In this document: positions 27,350 to 36,321 of the stretch, piece by piece
Layout of the letters: the number at the start of each line of letters is the position of its first letter
Numbering within the stretch: position 1 is the stretch's first letter
NCBI RefSeq assembly: GCF_025144145.1
Contig: NZ_CP083546.1
Span: 2,062,501-2,126,500, forward strand
Reading direction: 5' to 3'
Length of the DNA stretch: 64,000 bases
Origin: Leisingera sp. M658
Lineage (GTDB): Bacteria > Pseudomonadota > Alphaproteobacteria > Rhodobacterales > Rhodobacteraceae
Notes under the pieces: generated by a model
The model's input: the letters and a program-made list of their open reading frames with translations, nothing else
What the model was told of the DNA's origin: nothing
The model's database searches: none
Made by a program: the position numbers and the translations under genes

Positions 27350-28170
27350 GCATTGAAACCTTGAAATTCCCCCACCCGCCGCATGAACGTGCAAAGGCCC
27401 TGATCGAAGCCGCAAAAAATTATGCGGCAGCGCGCGAGGAATATGAGGCCGCAGATCAAAATCTATGGAATGCGGATGGCTTAGCGCCATCAGAAGTAGA
27501 CCGGATTGGAGATCGCTTCGACGAGGCTTTCGAACGCATGGCCGAACACCAAGAACGGGTGGCGGATCTGGTTGCTGACCTGACCAAAGACGGCTCATTG
27601 GCATCGGTCAGTGCGCTGCTGGGGCGGCGGCGGTCCGCCCAGCAGATCGGCTTCTATGACATTGATTCTGCGAGAGAGCTTGCGAAACACCGTAAAGCGC
27701 TGCGTGACAGGTGCCGGGAGGAGCGCTTACGGGCCCCTAAACAGACCTGGCGGAACATCGAACGGATCCTAATCCCCGGCTATCTGTTCAATCGGGTAAT
27801 TCGAGCAGTAACACCTCCTCGGGTGTTGGCTGGTCCAAAAATAGTAAAGCTTCTCGAGCAACGACAGGAACGGCTTGCCGGAACGGAGTTTTCGCAGGGC
27901 TATCGAGCTTGGTGGAAAGAGACGCAGCTATGTCTAATGCGGTGGCTGCTTGAAGCGCCAGAAACCGCGCCTGAACCCACAGCAGAAATCCCTTTCCCAA
28001 GTCCAGCTTTGCAAGGGATCGCTCGCGATCTGTCGGACCTTCGGAAAGGAATGTTAGCGCAGGCTGATCGTTCTTCAGGAGATCCAAGTGGATCACCGGC
28101 CACTGCTGCTCAATCTTCGGCAGCATCTGCTGCCGCGTCTGCAGATCAAATAGATCCAGAAGCTCATTAG
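27346..28170 (+). CDS. Coiled-coil early protein, unknown; 3' third doubtful
   Basis: 274 aa. Residues 1-145 are charged and helical (AKALIEAAKNYAAAREEYEAADQ) with codon third positions typical of this phage. From about 27790 the third positions become AT-rich and the protein turns Ser/Ala-rich (SSGDPSGSPATAAQSSAASA), while the opposite strand shows coding-like composition. The original gene may have ended near 27800. Confidence 0.55.
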   Translation: MSIETLKFPHPPHERAKALIEAAKNYAAAREEYEAADQNLWNADGLAPSEVDRIGDRFDEAFERMAEHQERVADLVADLTKDGSLASVSALLGRRRSAQQIGFYDIDSARELAKHRKALRDRCREERLRAPKQTWRNIERILIPGYLFNRVIRAVTPPRVLAGPKIVKLLEQRQERLAGTEFSQGYRAWWKETQLCLMRWLLEAPETAPEPTAEIPFPSPALQGIARDLSDLRKGMLAQADRSSGDPSGSPATAAQSSAASAAASADQIDPEAH

Positions 28171-28231
28171 CATGGTCGCATGCTTCCCAGAAATAGCGGT
28201 CGAGACTGCTGTTGCCCAATGGTTTCTCCAT
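27788..28231 (-). CDS. Possible antisense gene inside the early operon (147 aa)
   Basis: Minus-strand frame from ATG 28231, 147 aa, ordinary amino-acid mix (LDRYFWEACDHANELLDLF; KIEQQWPVIHLDLLKND) and GC-rich codon third positions, unlike the overlapping plus frame. It would run against the early operon. No family recognised. It could be an inserted accessory gene, with the region 28232-28354 as its promoter and the parB leader. A chance shadow frame is not excluded. Confidence 0.4.
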   Translation of the reverse strand: MEKPLGNSSLDRYFWEACDHANELLDLFDLQTRQQMLPKIEQQWPVIHLDLLKNDQPALTFLSEGPTDRERSLAKLDLGKGFLLWVQARFLALQAATALDIAASLSTKLDSPAKTPFRQAVPVVAREALLFLDQPTPEEVLLLELPD

Positions 28232-28354
28232 CCTGAGGACCTGCAGGGCGACTGTACTGCCGCAAATCTGGGGCGCAACCCCGCCGGCCATGCTGCACAG
28301 AACGGCAGGCCATCCCTTGAAACCCCTGAATTCAATCAAAGTGGAGCATCCCCA

Positions 28355-29248
28355 ATGACCCCTCCAAATTGGCAGAAAATTCAAACCCTTCCGGTTGCTG
28401 ATATCCAAGTGGAAGAACGCCTGCGCACGGCCTCCCCCACGGCGGTTGCCAGCATTGTTTCGTCCATCCATGAGGTCGGCAGCATCCTGCAGCCGCTGCT
28501 GGTGCGCAGGGTCAAAGACGGCTACCGGCTGATGGATGGCCTGCACCGCCTGACCGCCGCCAAGGAAGCCGGGCTGGAAGAAGTGCCGGTCAAGGTCAGC
28601 GAATGCACCAACGACCAGGCCATCCGGATTGAGGTTGACGCCAATGTGGCCGGCGCCCCGCTGACACCGTTGGATATGGCCGTGTTTCTGGCCGCGCACA
28701 AAGAGCTGTATGAGCGGGAAAACCCCGAAGCCAGACGCGGCAGCGCGGGCGGGCGTACAAAGAACGATGTGCTAACTGACAAAATGTCAGTTAGCAGTTT
28801 TGCCGCCAACGCCGCCGAGGTGTTCGACAAGGGCGAACGCCAGATTTTCCGCCTGATCAGTGTCGGCGAAAAGCTGTCCAAGGATGAAATCACCCAACTG
28901 CGGGACGCACCGAACAAGGTGCGTTTCAAAGACTTGGAACACATCGCCAAATGCGGCGAACAGACAGACCGCAGCGCCATATGCGCGGCCCTGGGCAGCG
29001 GTGAGGCCAAATCCGCCAAAGAGGTGATGGCCCGCAAAAAGGCCCCCGGGGCGGCGGTGCAATCCACCACGGACCAGCAGGCCGCCAAGATCACCGACGC
29101 CTGGCTGCGCGGGTCCAAAGCTGCACGGACGCAATTTGCGGAGAAATTCCGCGATGAGCTGCTGGAGCTTCTGCAGGAGGCCGAAGACAGTGACACGCCC
29201 GCCTCTGAAGTTGTGATGTTTCAAGCCCGCGACCGGGAGGACGACTGA
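28355..29248 (+). CDS. ParB-like N-domain protein
   Basis: 297 aa from ATG 28355 (GTGGAGC ribosome site); the frame is open from 28172 but without domain character. It has a ParB/Srx fold at about 10-95, with LQPLLVRRVKDGYRLMDGLH giving the G-Y-x-L-x-D-G-x-H-R motif, then helical DNA-binding-like regions and a helical tail. Such genes precede transposase genes in several Mu-like phages. The role may be DNA binding or nuclease/CTPase. Its stop overlaps the transposase start (TGATG). Confidence 0.82.
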   Translation: MTPPNWQKIQTLPVADIQVEERLRTASPTAVASIVSSIHEVGSILQPLLVRRVKDGYRLMDGLHRLTAAKEAGLEEVPVKVSECTNDQAIRIEVDANVAGAPLTPLDMAVFLAAHKELYERENPEARRGSAGGRTKNDVLTDKMSVSSFAANAAEVFDKGERQIFRLISVGEKLSKDEITQLRDAPNKVRFKDLEHIAKCGEQTDRSAICAALGSGEAKSAKEVMARKKAPGAAVQSTTDQQAAKITDAWLRGSKAARTQFAEKFRDELLELLQEAEDSDTPASEVVMFQARDREDD

Positions 29249-31380
29249 TGGTCAGCGGCATCACACCCGAAAAGGAATGGTGGACGGCAGCGGAAATTGC
29301 CGAGGCAAAGCTGCCGGGATTGCCGGGCAGCGTGCGCGGAGTGAACGCTTTTGCAGAGCGCTGGGGCTGGAAAAACAACCCGGCAGCGTTGCAACGCAGG
29401 CCGGGGCGCGGTGGCGGGCTGCTGTTTCATTGGTCGGTGCTGCCGTCTGCCGCTCGTGAAAAACTGGCGATGCAGGAAGCCGCCGCGCCAGTAGAGCGCC
29501 CTGACCGGACTACCGCCTGGGTGACCTATGAAAAGCTGTCCCAGAAGGCCAAAGACGAGGCTGCGGCACGGCTGGATGCAATCCAGAAAGTTGAGCTGCT
29601 GCACGGCAGCGGCACGGCCCATGTTCAAGCCGTGGCAACCATTGCGGCTGAATTCAACGCCAGCCCGCGCACGATCTATAACTGGCTGGCGCTGATTGAG
29701 GGCATCCCGGCGGTGGATCAGCTTGCCTACCTGGCACCTCAGCCGCCTAAGAAACGCACCCGGAAAGAAGACCGTGCCAAATTCAAGCCGTTCATGGACT
29801 GGCTGAAGAGCGTTTTCCTGCAGTTTGAGGGGCCGACCTTTTCCCAATGCTACAGGAAGGCGAAGCTTAAAGCCGAAAAAGAAGGCTGGCCCTTCCCCAT
29901 CCAGAAAACCGCCAAGCGGTGGGTAGATGCTGAGGTGCAGCGCACCACCCAGATTTATACTCGTGAAGGCCCGCGCGGGCTGATGCGCTGTTATCCGGCG
30001 CAGATCCGCGACCGCTCGTCTCTGACAGCAATGGAAGCTGTGAATGCCGACTGCCACAAGATCGACGTCTTTGTGGAATGGCCCGATGGCACCGTAAACC
30101 GCCCCCAAATCATCGCTTTTCAGGACCTTTACTCCAACAAAATCCTGTCCTGGCGGGTGGACCATGACCCTAACAAAGTCATGGTGATGGCGGCTTTTGG
30201 CGAGATGATCGACAACTGGCGCATTCCCAAGCGGTGCCTGTTCGACAACGGCCATGAATTCGCAAACAAGTGGATGACAGCGGGGGCGCCGACCCGGTTC
30301 CGGTTCAAGATCCGGGAGACCGATCCGGTGGGCGTGCTGCCGCTGCTGGGCATCCAAATGCACTGGGCTACCCCGGCGCACGGACAAGCTAAGCCGATTG
30401 AACGGGCCTTCCGGGATATTGCCAGCGACATTGCAAAAGACCCCCGCTTTGCAGGTGCCTATGTCGGCAACCGCCCCACTGCCAAGCCTGAAAACTACGG
30501 CAGCCGCGCTGTGAAACTGGCTGAATTTCTTGAAGTTCTGGCCGAAGGCATTGAAGAACACAATGCCCGCCCCGGCCGCCGGTCTGCCAACGCCAACGGA
30601 AGGTCCTTTGACGAGACCTTTGCAGACAGCTACGCCACGACCACGCTTCTGAAGGCGACCGAAGAACAGCGCAACCTTTGGCTTATGGGCCAGGACACCG
30701 GCAAGCTGCACAAGCACAACGGCAGTCTGAATTTCCACGGCAACGTCTATCACTGCGACTGGATGAGCCAGGAGGCCAACCGCAACATTGTTGTGCGCTT
30801 CGATCCTGAAGACCTGCACAGCGGCGTTCATATCTACAGTGCCGAAGGCGCGCACCTGGGCTTTGCCGAATGTCAGCAGAAAATCGGCTTCTTTGATCTT
30901 GAGGGTGCGCGCTCGACCGCGAAGCGGAACCGTCAGATCAAAAAGGCTGAAAAGAAACTCGCAGAGCTGCACCGCCCGCATACGCCGGAACAACTCGGGG
31001 CTGACCTGAACGGGATCCGCAAAGAAACAACCGCACTGATGGAAGCCAAGGTGGTGAAGCCCGTGTTTCCCAAGACCCCCAGGGTCTCAACCTTCAGGCA
31101 GCATTCGGACCCCAGCGCCGAGGCGGCCCAGGACGCCCTCATTCTGCAGATCGGCGCCAAACGGAAGAAACCCGAACCCTCCCCCAAACAGGAGACATTC
31201 AAGGTGGCCGCAACACGAGACGAACGGTTTGCCCAGGCGCAGGAAATCGAGCGCAGGCAGCAAAACGGCGCCCCGGTCGGGGAGCGCGAGGCCAGCTGGC
31301 TGAAAGGCTACCAGCAGCATTCGGAATACGAGGCGCTGGCAGCGCTGAAACAGGCATTCGGCGGCAATAACGCCGGGTAG
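29248..31380 (+). CDS. MuA-type DDE transposase
   Basis: 710 aa. Catalyses strand transfer for integration and replicative transposition and binds the end sites. The N-terminal Mu-type winged HTH is EWWTAAEIAEAKLPGLPGS (about 10-60), followed by a second HTH region (FNASPRTIYNWL, about 136-147). In the integrase core the likely triad is Asp268 (NADCHK), Asp333 (LFDNGHEF) and Glu385 (AKPIERAF), close to D269/D336/E392 of Mu. The C-terminal region is Mu-type and ends in a basic/helical tail for the MuB/ClpX contact. Confidence 0.95.
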   Translation: MVSGITPEKEWWTAAEIAEAKLPGLPGSVRGVNAFAERWGWKNNPAALQRRPGRGGGLLFHWSVLPSAAREKLAMQEAAAPVERPDRTTAWVTYEKLSQKAKDEAAARLDAIQKVELLHGSGTAHVQAVATIAAEFNASPRTIYNWLALIEGIPAVDQLAYLAPQPPKKRTRKEDRAKFKPFMDWLKSVFLQFEGPTFSQCYRKAKLKAEKEGWPFPIQKTAKRWVDAEVQRTTQIYTREGPRGLMRCYPAQIRDRSSLTAMEAVNADCHKIDVFVEWPDGTVNRPQIIAFQDLYSNKILSWRVDHDPNKVMVMAAFGEMIDNWRIPKRCLFDNGHEFANKWMTAGAPTRFRFKIRETDPVGVLPLLGIQMHWATPAHGQAKPIERAFRDIASDIAKDPRFAGAYVGNRPTAKPENYGSRAVKLAEFLEVLAEGIEEHNARPGRRSANANGRSFDETFADSYATTTLLKATEEQRNLWLMGQDTGKLHKHNGSLNFHGNVYHCDWMSQEANRNIVVRFDPEDLHSGVHIYSAEGAHLGFAECQQKIGFFDLEGARSTAKRNRQIKKAEKKLAELHRPHTPEQLGADLNGIRKETTALMEAKVVKPVFPKTPRVSTFRQHSDPSAEAAQDALILQIGAKRKKPEPSPKQETFKVAATRDERFAQAQEIERRQQNGAPVGEREASWLKGYQQHSEYEALAALKQAFGGNNAG

Positions 31381-31444
31381 ATCACAAAAAAACCGCCGCC
31401 TGGATGGACCCCATGGCGACGGCATTGATTGACTAGGAGCGAGC

Positions 31445-32188
31445 ATGACACAGACCTTGGAAATCGGCAATAGCGTACAGCCGTTGACCAACGTGGCGAC
31501 AATGGCTGAGCTGGTAAAAGAGCTGCAGAACCGGACCTTTGGAATGCCGGGTTTGGGGGTGTTTTACGGCTACCCCGGATATGGCAAAACCTTTGGTGCC
31601 ATCTTCTGCGCCTCTGCCTTTGACGTCATCCATATTTCCATGCAGGGCGATTGGACCAAAAAGACCTTTTTGGAGCGGCTGCTGAACGAGCTGGGCGTGG
31701 CGCCCAAGCGGGTGGTGCCCGATATGGTACTGCAGGCCTGCGAAGAACTGGCGCTGGATGGCCGCACGCTGATTGTCGATGAGGCCGACTATGCCTTCCG
31801 GCGCGGCGTGATTGAGCTGATCCGGGATTTGCACGATGGGTCGGAAACTCCGGTTGTCATGATCGGCATGGAAGAGTTCCCGCAGAAGCTCCGGAAATAC
31901 GAACTCATTGACAGTCGGGTTATGTCCTGGGTCGCCGCGCAGCCGGCAACCTTGAAAGACGCGAGCCTTCTGGCAAGCGTTTATGCCGAGGGCGTGGACG
32001 TTGCCGAGGATCTTCTGGACGCCATTATGGAACGCAACACAGGCAACGTGCGGCGCATGGTGACCGATCTTGCCCAGGTCAAAGGCGAGGCAAACAAGCT
32101 TGGCCAGACCAGCATGACGCTGCAGGACTGGGGCGGCATCGAATTCCGGCGCAAAGACGCGCCCAGCCCGCGCCGGGGGTTGAAATGA
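31445..32188 (+). CDS. MuB-type AAA+ ATPase, target-DNA activator
   Basis: 247 aa. Walker A GYPGYGKT at 42-49 and Walker B TLIVDEAD at 108-115. ATP-dependent DNA-binding protein that delivers target DNA to the transposase and gives target immunity. It lacks the N-terminal HTH of Mu B (312 aa), as in B3/D3112-type relatives. ATG at 31445 after TAGGAGCGAGC. Stop overlaps the next start. Confidence 0.92.
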   Translation: MTQTLEIGNSVQPLTNVATMAELVKELQNRTFGMPGLGVFYGYPGYGKTFGAIFCASAFDVIHISMQGDWTKKTFLERLLNELGVAPKRVVPDMVLQACEELALDGRTLIVDEADYAFRRGVIELIRDLHDGSETPVVMIGMEEFPQKLRKYELIDSRVMSWVAAQPATLKDASLLASVYAEGVDVAEDLLDAIMERNTGNVRRMVTDLAQVKGEANKLGQTSMTLQDWGGIEFRRKDAPSPRRGLK

Positions 32189-33093
32189 CCCAAGTCACCG
32201 CCCGCGATGCCGCTGAAACCGAGATCCTCGAATTCATCCAAACCCGGTTGCGGTTTACCCGGAAAGAACTGAACGAACACTGCAGCGCCAGCAATTGGAA
32301 GCAAGAGAACTTCCTGCGTGAGTTGACCCGCAGGGGCGTTGTCAGCAAATGCGAGAGCGTAGGGAAAAAGCGTTATTACACTGCTTTTGGGGCCGATCAG
32401 ACTGCGGAGACAGTTGCTGAAGCCACCATGCAATCCCCAGTAAGCACGCTCGGCACCTCCCATCACGAACACAGCTCTGGAGAGGCTGACCGTCAACTAG
32501 AACGGTTGTTGAAAAAGATGCAAGACACCCCAAAAACCGAGATGGAATTCCTGCCTGTCAAACCGGAAACTCCGGAAGAGCAGCACATCTGGGACTACAT
32601 TTCCGGACGCCCCTATTTCAGCAGATCCGATGTTGAAATGGCCTGTGCGTCAGAGATTATCCGCCGCCGGTTTCTGCGCCGCCTTCAAGACGCAGGCATT
32701 ATGAGGGCGTGGGGAAGCAGCCAAGGGCGGACCCTATTTACGGTCAAAACTGCGGAGGAAGCACGCGAAATAGCCAAAGACAAAAGGGGTTCCTTGGAGG
32801 GCATCATCTGGACCGCCATCCGTCATCAAAAGCGCTTTAAGCCCCTGGACCTCTTTGCTGCACTGGCGCCTGCGAGACCGGAAATCACTCTGCAGCTTAT
32901 CGTCGGTTACTGCCGGATGCTGCGCCTGTCGGGATACATTCGCGTGTCTGCTAGAACACGGAATTTGAATGCCGATACGCCTCTGTTTCTAATAAAAAAC
33001 ACTGGCCCGCTGCCGCCCCAAAAAAAGCGGATGACTGTGATTGTCGATGCCAACGATGACAGGATTATCTATGCACCAGGGGGGCGCCTGTGA
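32185..33093 (+). CDS. Winged-helix protein, unknown
   Basis: 302 aa with what look like two or three winged-helix units: about 10-65 (FTRKELNEHCSASNWKQENF ... VSKCESVGKKRYYTA), about 130-185 (FSRSDVEMACASEIIRRRFL ... GRTLFTV), and a third-like region at 200-260. No named family recognised. Lies between MuB and the HTH/Cys protein, with ATGA overlaps on both sides, in the early operon. Visibly more AT-rich than the neighbours. Confidence 0.7.
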   Translation: MTQVTARDAAETEILEFIQTRLRFTRKELNEHCSASNWKQENFLRELTRRGVVSKCESVGKKRYYTAFGADQTAETVAEATMQSPVSTLGTSHHEHSSGEADRQLERLLKKMQDTPKTEMEFLPVKPETPEEQHIWDYISGRPYFSRSDVEMACASEIIRRRFLRRLQDAGIMRAWGSSQGRTLFTVKTAEEAREIAKDKRGSLEGIIWTAIRHQKRFKPLDLFAALAPARPEITLQLIVGYCRMLRLSGYIRVSARTRNLNADTPLFLIKNTGPLPPQKKRMTVIVDANDDRIIYAPGGRL

Positions 33094-33467
33094 TGAGTGA
33101 CCGCCTGATACTTGCCCAGGACGGCTGGGGCGAAGTTCTGCCCGATTGGGTGGAAGTCCTGGTGCGTGAATGCGACCAGTCTTCGCAGAACTCTGTTGCC
33201 GGTAAGCTTGGCCTCAGTGCCACAGTTGTCAGCCAGGCCATTCGCAACCGCTATGGCGGCTCGCTTGTCCGCATTGAAGCCGCCGTGCGCGACGTCTTCA
33301 TGAGTGCCCCGGTCCTTTGCCCTGCCCTGAAAACCGAGATCCCCAGCGCTGCCTGCCTTGCACACCGCCGCCGCGCGGAAAAGTGGACACATTCCAGCCC
33401 GTTCCGGGTCCGGATGATACGCGCCTGCCGCGCCTGCTCGAAATTCAACAAGGAATCCGAAGAATGA
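33090..33467 (+). CDS. HTH protein with C-terminal cysteine cluster
   Basis: 125 aa. An N-terminal HTH (SVAGKLGLSATVVSQAIRNRYGG) is followed by cysteines in VLCPAL, AACLAHRR and RACRACSK, possibly a zinc site. Resembles small transcriptional regulators in the early region of transposable phages of alphaproteobacteria. Function unproven. Confidence 0.7.
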   Translation: MMSDRLILAQDGWGEVLPDWVEVLVRECDQSSQNSVAGKLGLSATVVSQAIRNRYGGSLVRIEAAVRDVFMSAPVLCPALKTEIPSAACLAHRRRAEKWTHSSPFRVRMIRACRACSKFNKESEE

Positions 33468-33547
33468 ACATCCGGCATCCGCTCAAGATCCGGATCGGGA
33501 TTTTCCTGCGCCGCATTGCCGACCGCCTGGACCCGACAGGCGCCTAA
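33464..33547 (+). CDS. Very small ORF (27 aa)
   Basis: MNIRHPLKIRIGIFLRRIAD and seven more residues. Starts on the ATGA overlapping the previous stop and forms an amphipathic basic helix. Coupling to the upstream gene supports translation; function unknown. Confidence 0.4.
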   Translation: MNIRHPLKIRIGIFLRRIADRLDPTGA

Positions 33548-33592
33548 ACCCCGCGCAAACCCGCGCACCACCCAGCCAGAGGAGACAAGACC

Positions 33593-33880
33593 ATGGCGAC
33601 TAAACTGACCAAGAAAGACCTGATCCGCATCATTGCGGAAAACCAAGACCGCACCCAGGAAGATGTAAGCGCCACGCTTGAAGCCATTTTGGAACAGATC
33701 ACCCAAGCGGCCAAGAACGGACAGGAAGTATCGCTGCACGGGTTTGGCAGCTTCACCCGCAAGGACCGCGCCGCCCGGCAGGGCCGCAATCCCAAGACCG
33801 GCGAAAGCCTGCAAATCGCGGCCTCCTCTGCCCTGAGCTTCAAAGCCCACAAAGCGGTGAAAGACCTTCTGAACGCCTGA
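33593..33880 (+). CDS. HU-family DNA-binding protein
   Basis: 95 aa, typical HU/IHF: KKDLIRIIAENQD start, the GFGSFTRKDRAARQGRNPKT beta-arm signature, then a C-terminal helix. Likely a DNA-bending cofactor for transposition, as host HU and IHF act on Mu transpososome assembly. RBS AGAGGAGACAAG. Confidence 0.93.
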   Translation: MATKLTKKDLIRIIAENQDRTQEDVSATLEAILEQITQAAKNGQEVSLHGFGSFTRKDRAARQGRNPKTGESLQIAASSALSFKAHKAVKDLLNA

Positions 33881-33894
33881 CCCGATGCGAAACC

Positions 33895-33913
33895 CGCCCG
33901 GTGCATCCGGGCG
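33895..33913. other. GC-rich hairpin after the HU gene
   Basis: CGCCCGG / CCGGGCG around a 5-nt loop in the 91-bp gap before the DUF3164 gene. No T-run; possibly an mRNA processing or attenuation element. Confidence 0.35.
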
Positions 33914-33971
33914 CGGTCACCAGGGCGTGGCGGTCCTGGTCTGATGAGCAGCTAAACTGAGAGAAATTTTC

Positions 33972-34664
33972 ATGTCAGAACAGACCACCCAAACGCTCGC
34001 CGGAACAGTCTTTGAACCGGCACCAATGCCCGACCCGGTCATTACTGCAAACGGCAACGACTACATGATGGACGCGCGTGGCGACCTCAAACCCGTTGAA
34101 ACCATCAAGGCCCAGTACAAGCTCGAAGACGAGCTGGTACGGGGGGAATTCGGCTTTGCCTTGGCCCTCTCCCAGCAGGTCGCCCGCTTCAAAGGCCACG
34201 GCTATGAAAACCTGGGCAACTTCGACGCTCTGCTGGATCAGAAGTACGGGGTGACAAAAGGCGGAACGAAAGGGAACAAAACCTACGCCACCTATGACGG
34301 GCTGTTCCAGATCAAGGTTCGTGTTCAGGATCGGCTTGATTTCGGGCCGGAAATGGCGTCCGCCAAGGCACTGTTTGATGAATGCTTGAACGAATGGTCT
34401 GAAGCCACGCGACCGGAGATGCGGGCCATTGTGACCAACGCTTTTGATACGGACAGGGAAGGCCAGATCAACCGGGCCAATGTGTTCATTCTTCTGAACA
34501 CGGAAAGCGAGGACCCGCGCTGGCTTCGCGGGCAAGAGGCCATCCGGGACGCAATCCGGGTGATCGGCTCGGCCAGCTACCTGCAGTACCGTTTCCGCAA
34601 AAGCCACTCCGCCGGCTGGCAGACCGTTACTATCGACCTTGCAAAGGCAGAGGCGCCCGTATGA
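33972..34664 (+). CDS. DUF3164 protein
   Basis: 230 aa, DUF3164 family typical of the early region of Mu-like phages. Core segments: YMMDARGDLKPVETIK, YDGLFQIKVRVQDRLDFGPE, NVFILLNTESEDPRW. Function unknown. Stop overlaps the next ATG (ATGA). Confidence 0.85.
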   Translation: MSEQTTQTLAGTVFEPAPMPDPVITANGNDYMMDARGDLKPVETIKAQYKLEDELVRGEFGFALALSQQVARFKGHGYENLGNFDALLDQKYGVTKGGTKGNKTYATYDGLFQIKVRVQDRLDFGPEMASAKALFDECLNEWSEATRPEMRAIVTNAFDTDREGQINRANVFILLNTESEDPRWLRGQEAIRDAIRVIGSASYLQYRFRKSHSAGWQTVTIDLAKAEAPV

Positions 34665-34921
34665 GCGCTTTACCCTTCTTTGACCCCCGCACCGCAATTG
34701 AGGTTTCCGGCGACGACAGCCCGGTTTCCGGCGGCGTGCGGGCGGTCCTGGAACGCGGCTATGCCATGCGGCTGAATTCCGGCCGCCTGGACGGCAAACT
34801 GCTGGCTGCCACGCCGCAGGAGCTGGAAGAGATTTCAGAGGCCCTGAGCCTGCCCCTGAGCGTCCTCCAAAACCGCAGCGCAGTGCTGGAGGCCACTTTG
34901 GCCCGCCAGTTCGCCGAGTAA
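34661..34921 (+). CDS. Hypothetical early protein (86 aa)
   Basis: 86 aa, acidic, helical C-terminal half (ATPQELEEISEALSLPLSVL). No family recognised. Coupled to DUF3164 by an ATGA overlap. Confidence 0.65.
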   Translation: MSALPFFDPRTAIEVSGDDSPVSGGVRAVLERGYAMRLNSGRLDGKLLAATPQELEEISEALSLPLSVLQNRSAVLEATLARQFAE

Positions 34922-34942
34922 TCCAATTTGAGGAAAAACTGT

Positions 34943-35350
34943 ATGCCAATTTCTGACGTACACGCACCCCACGAACCCGCGAAATTCGCCGACCTCAGCA
35001 CCGCACCTGAAGGCAGCACAGTGCATTTGAAAGGCAGCGAATTCCTGTGGAGCGTTGAAATGCCCGTTAATCAGGCCCTTGCCATGGAAGCCGACGGCTT
35101 TGATGTGCATTGGCTTATGCCTTCTTCACAGCCTCCCAGCCGTGATCCGCGCACGGAGCGTAAAGCACTTTCAGTTGCATTGAATTACGGGGCTTACATC
35201 GCGCTGCCGTTTGCGTGGTGGTGGCCTGCTGAAGCCTTTGGCGCGTTCATGGCGGCGAGCCTGATAGGCCGCCATTTGGAAGCCAGCATCCTGCGCAAAG
35301 AGCGCGACGAAGCCCGTGCAGCAATCCGAAACCGGCAGCAGGAACCCTAA
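34943..35350 (+). CDS. Hypothetical early protein with membrane segment
   Basis: 135 aa from ATG 34943 (ribosome site GAGGAAAAACTGT). A soluble N-terminal half (FADLSTAPEGSTVHLKGSEF) is followed by a hydrophobic stretch (YIALPFAWWWPAEAFGAFMA) and a basic C-terminus. No family recognised. Confidence 0.6.
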   Translation: MPISDVHAPHEPAKFADLSTAPEGSTVHLKGSEFLWSVEMPVNQALAMEADGFDVHWLMPSSQPPSRDPRTERKALSVALNYGAYIALPFAWWWPAEAFGAFMAASLIGRHLEASILRKERDEARAAIRNRQQEP

Positions 35351-35351
35351 C

Positions 35352-35606
35352 ATGGCAATGACCGAAGACGAAATTCGCGATGCAGCCCGCCGCAGCTTTC
35401 GCGTCTACACGCAGAAACAACGCTGGGCTGGCCGTGTGCTGGGAAACGCGGTGGCGCTGCTGAAACAAGGGGCGGAAGTTTCCCGCATTTCCCCCGAACG
35501 CTTTGACGCCATCGTGCGGGAAGAAATGGCCGAAGCGCGGCAACGCATGGAAGCCGATGAAGCTGCAAGCCACCCGGTTGCGACCGTGTTGAGCGAGGCC
35601 TCCTGA
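35352..35606 (+). CDS. Hypothetical early protein (84 aa)
   Basis: 84 aa, charged, helical (DEIRDAARRSFRVYTQKQRW). RBS AGGAA 7 bp before the ATG. No known family. Start and stop abut neighbouring genes in the operon. Confidence 0.62.
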   Translation: MAMTEDEIRDAARRSFRVYTQKQRWAGRVLGNAVALLKQGAEVSRISPERFDAIVREEMAEARQRMEADEAASHPVATVLSEAS

Positions 35607-36058
35607 TGACCCGAGCGCTTCAGCAAAAGATCCACGTCGGCTGCCGTGAGCTGGGCCTCGACAGTGACGGCCGCCGCGATCTGCAGCTTGCCGTCACCGG
35701 CAAAGCCTCCATGAAAGACATGACCGAGGCCGATTTAAACAGTGTTTTAAAGCGCCTTAAATCGGATGGTTTCAAAGCCAGCAGCGGCGGTAAAAAGCAC
35801 AAGCTGTCGTCCCGTGCCGACCTGCGCCTGGTGCACGTTCTGTGGCGTGAATTGGGCGCTGCCGGCGCACTGCGCGACCCCAGCCGCAAGGGTCTGAATA
35901 AGTTCATCCGCTCCCGGTTTGAAAAGACCTGGCAATCGGTTCCTGCCGACGTGGATATGCTGCGCCAGCATGAGCAGATCGACCAGGTTATTCAGGCCCT
36001 GAAAAGCTGGGGACAGCGGGCGGATATCGACTTTGCCTGGGAGGATCATCAGCGATGA
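35606..36058 (+). CDS. gemA: GemA-family regulatory protein (Mu gp16-like)
   Basis: 150 aa. GemA/DUF1018 family, known in Mu as a modulator of host gene expression and DNA supercoiling. Typical start KIHVGCRELGLDSDGRRDL and the later KLSSRADLRLVHVLWRELG segment. TGATG overlap with the previous gene. Confidence 0.85.
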   Translation: MTRALQQKIHVGCRELGLDSDGRRDLQLAVTGKASMKDMTEADLNSVLKRLKSDGFKASSGGKKHKLSSRADLRLVHVLWRELGAAGALRDPSRKGLNKFIRSRFEKTWQSVPADVDMLRQHEQIDQVIQALKSWGQRADIDFAWEDHQR

Positions 36059-36321
36059 AGAAGTTCCGCCACTCTGTGTCCGACAATGCCGTCCTGCGCC
36101 ATCTGGAACGTGTGGAAGGCGTGAACATAAGTGCAGTGCGCCGCAAGATTGCCCGCATCGCAGATCTTCAGGCCGATCACCCTTTTGCAACAGGCGTTCT
36201 TTCCGGCGGGTTTTCGTACAAGATCCAGGACGGCGTTGTAACAACAGTCCTGCCTGCCCCTGGCCGCCGCAATAAGAGCAAGCGCAAAGCGCCAAAGGCC
36301 CGGATCAATGGCAAAGGATGA
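36055..36321 (+). CDS. Hypothetical protein (88 aa)
   Basis: 88 aa, basic C-terminus (RRNKSKRKAPKARINGKG), no recognised domain. Between gemA and the Mor-like gene; overlaps both. Confidence 0.6.
   Translation: MKKFRHSVSDNAVLRHLERVEGVNISAVRRKIARIADLQADHPFATGVLSGGFSYKIQDGVVTTVLPAPGRRNKSKRKAPKARINGKG

Noticed and set aside
29221-30993. Long minus-strand open frame (590 codons) opposite the transposase
   Set aside because: The plus strand encodes a clear MuA-type transposase with its catalytic triad; the antisense frame shows no domain.
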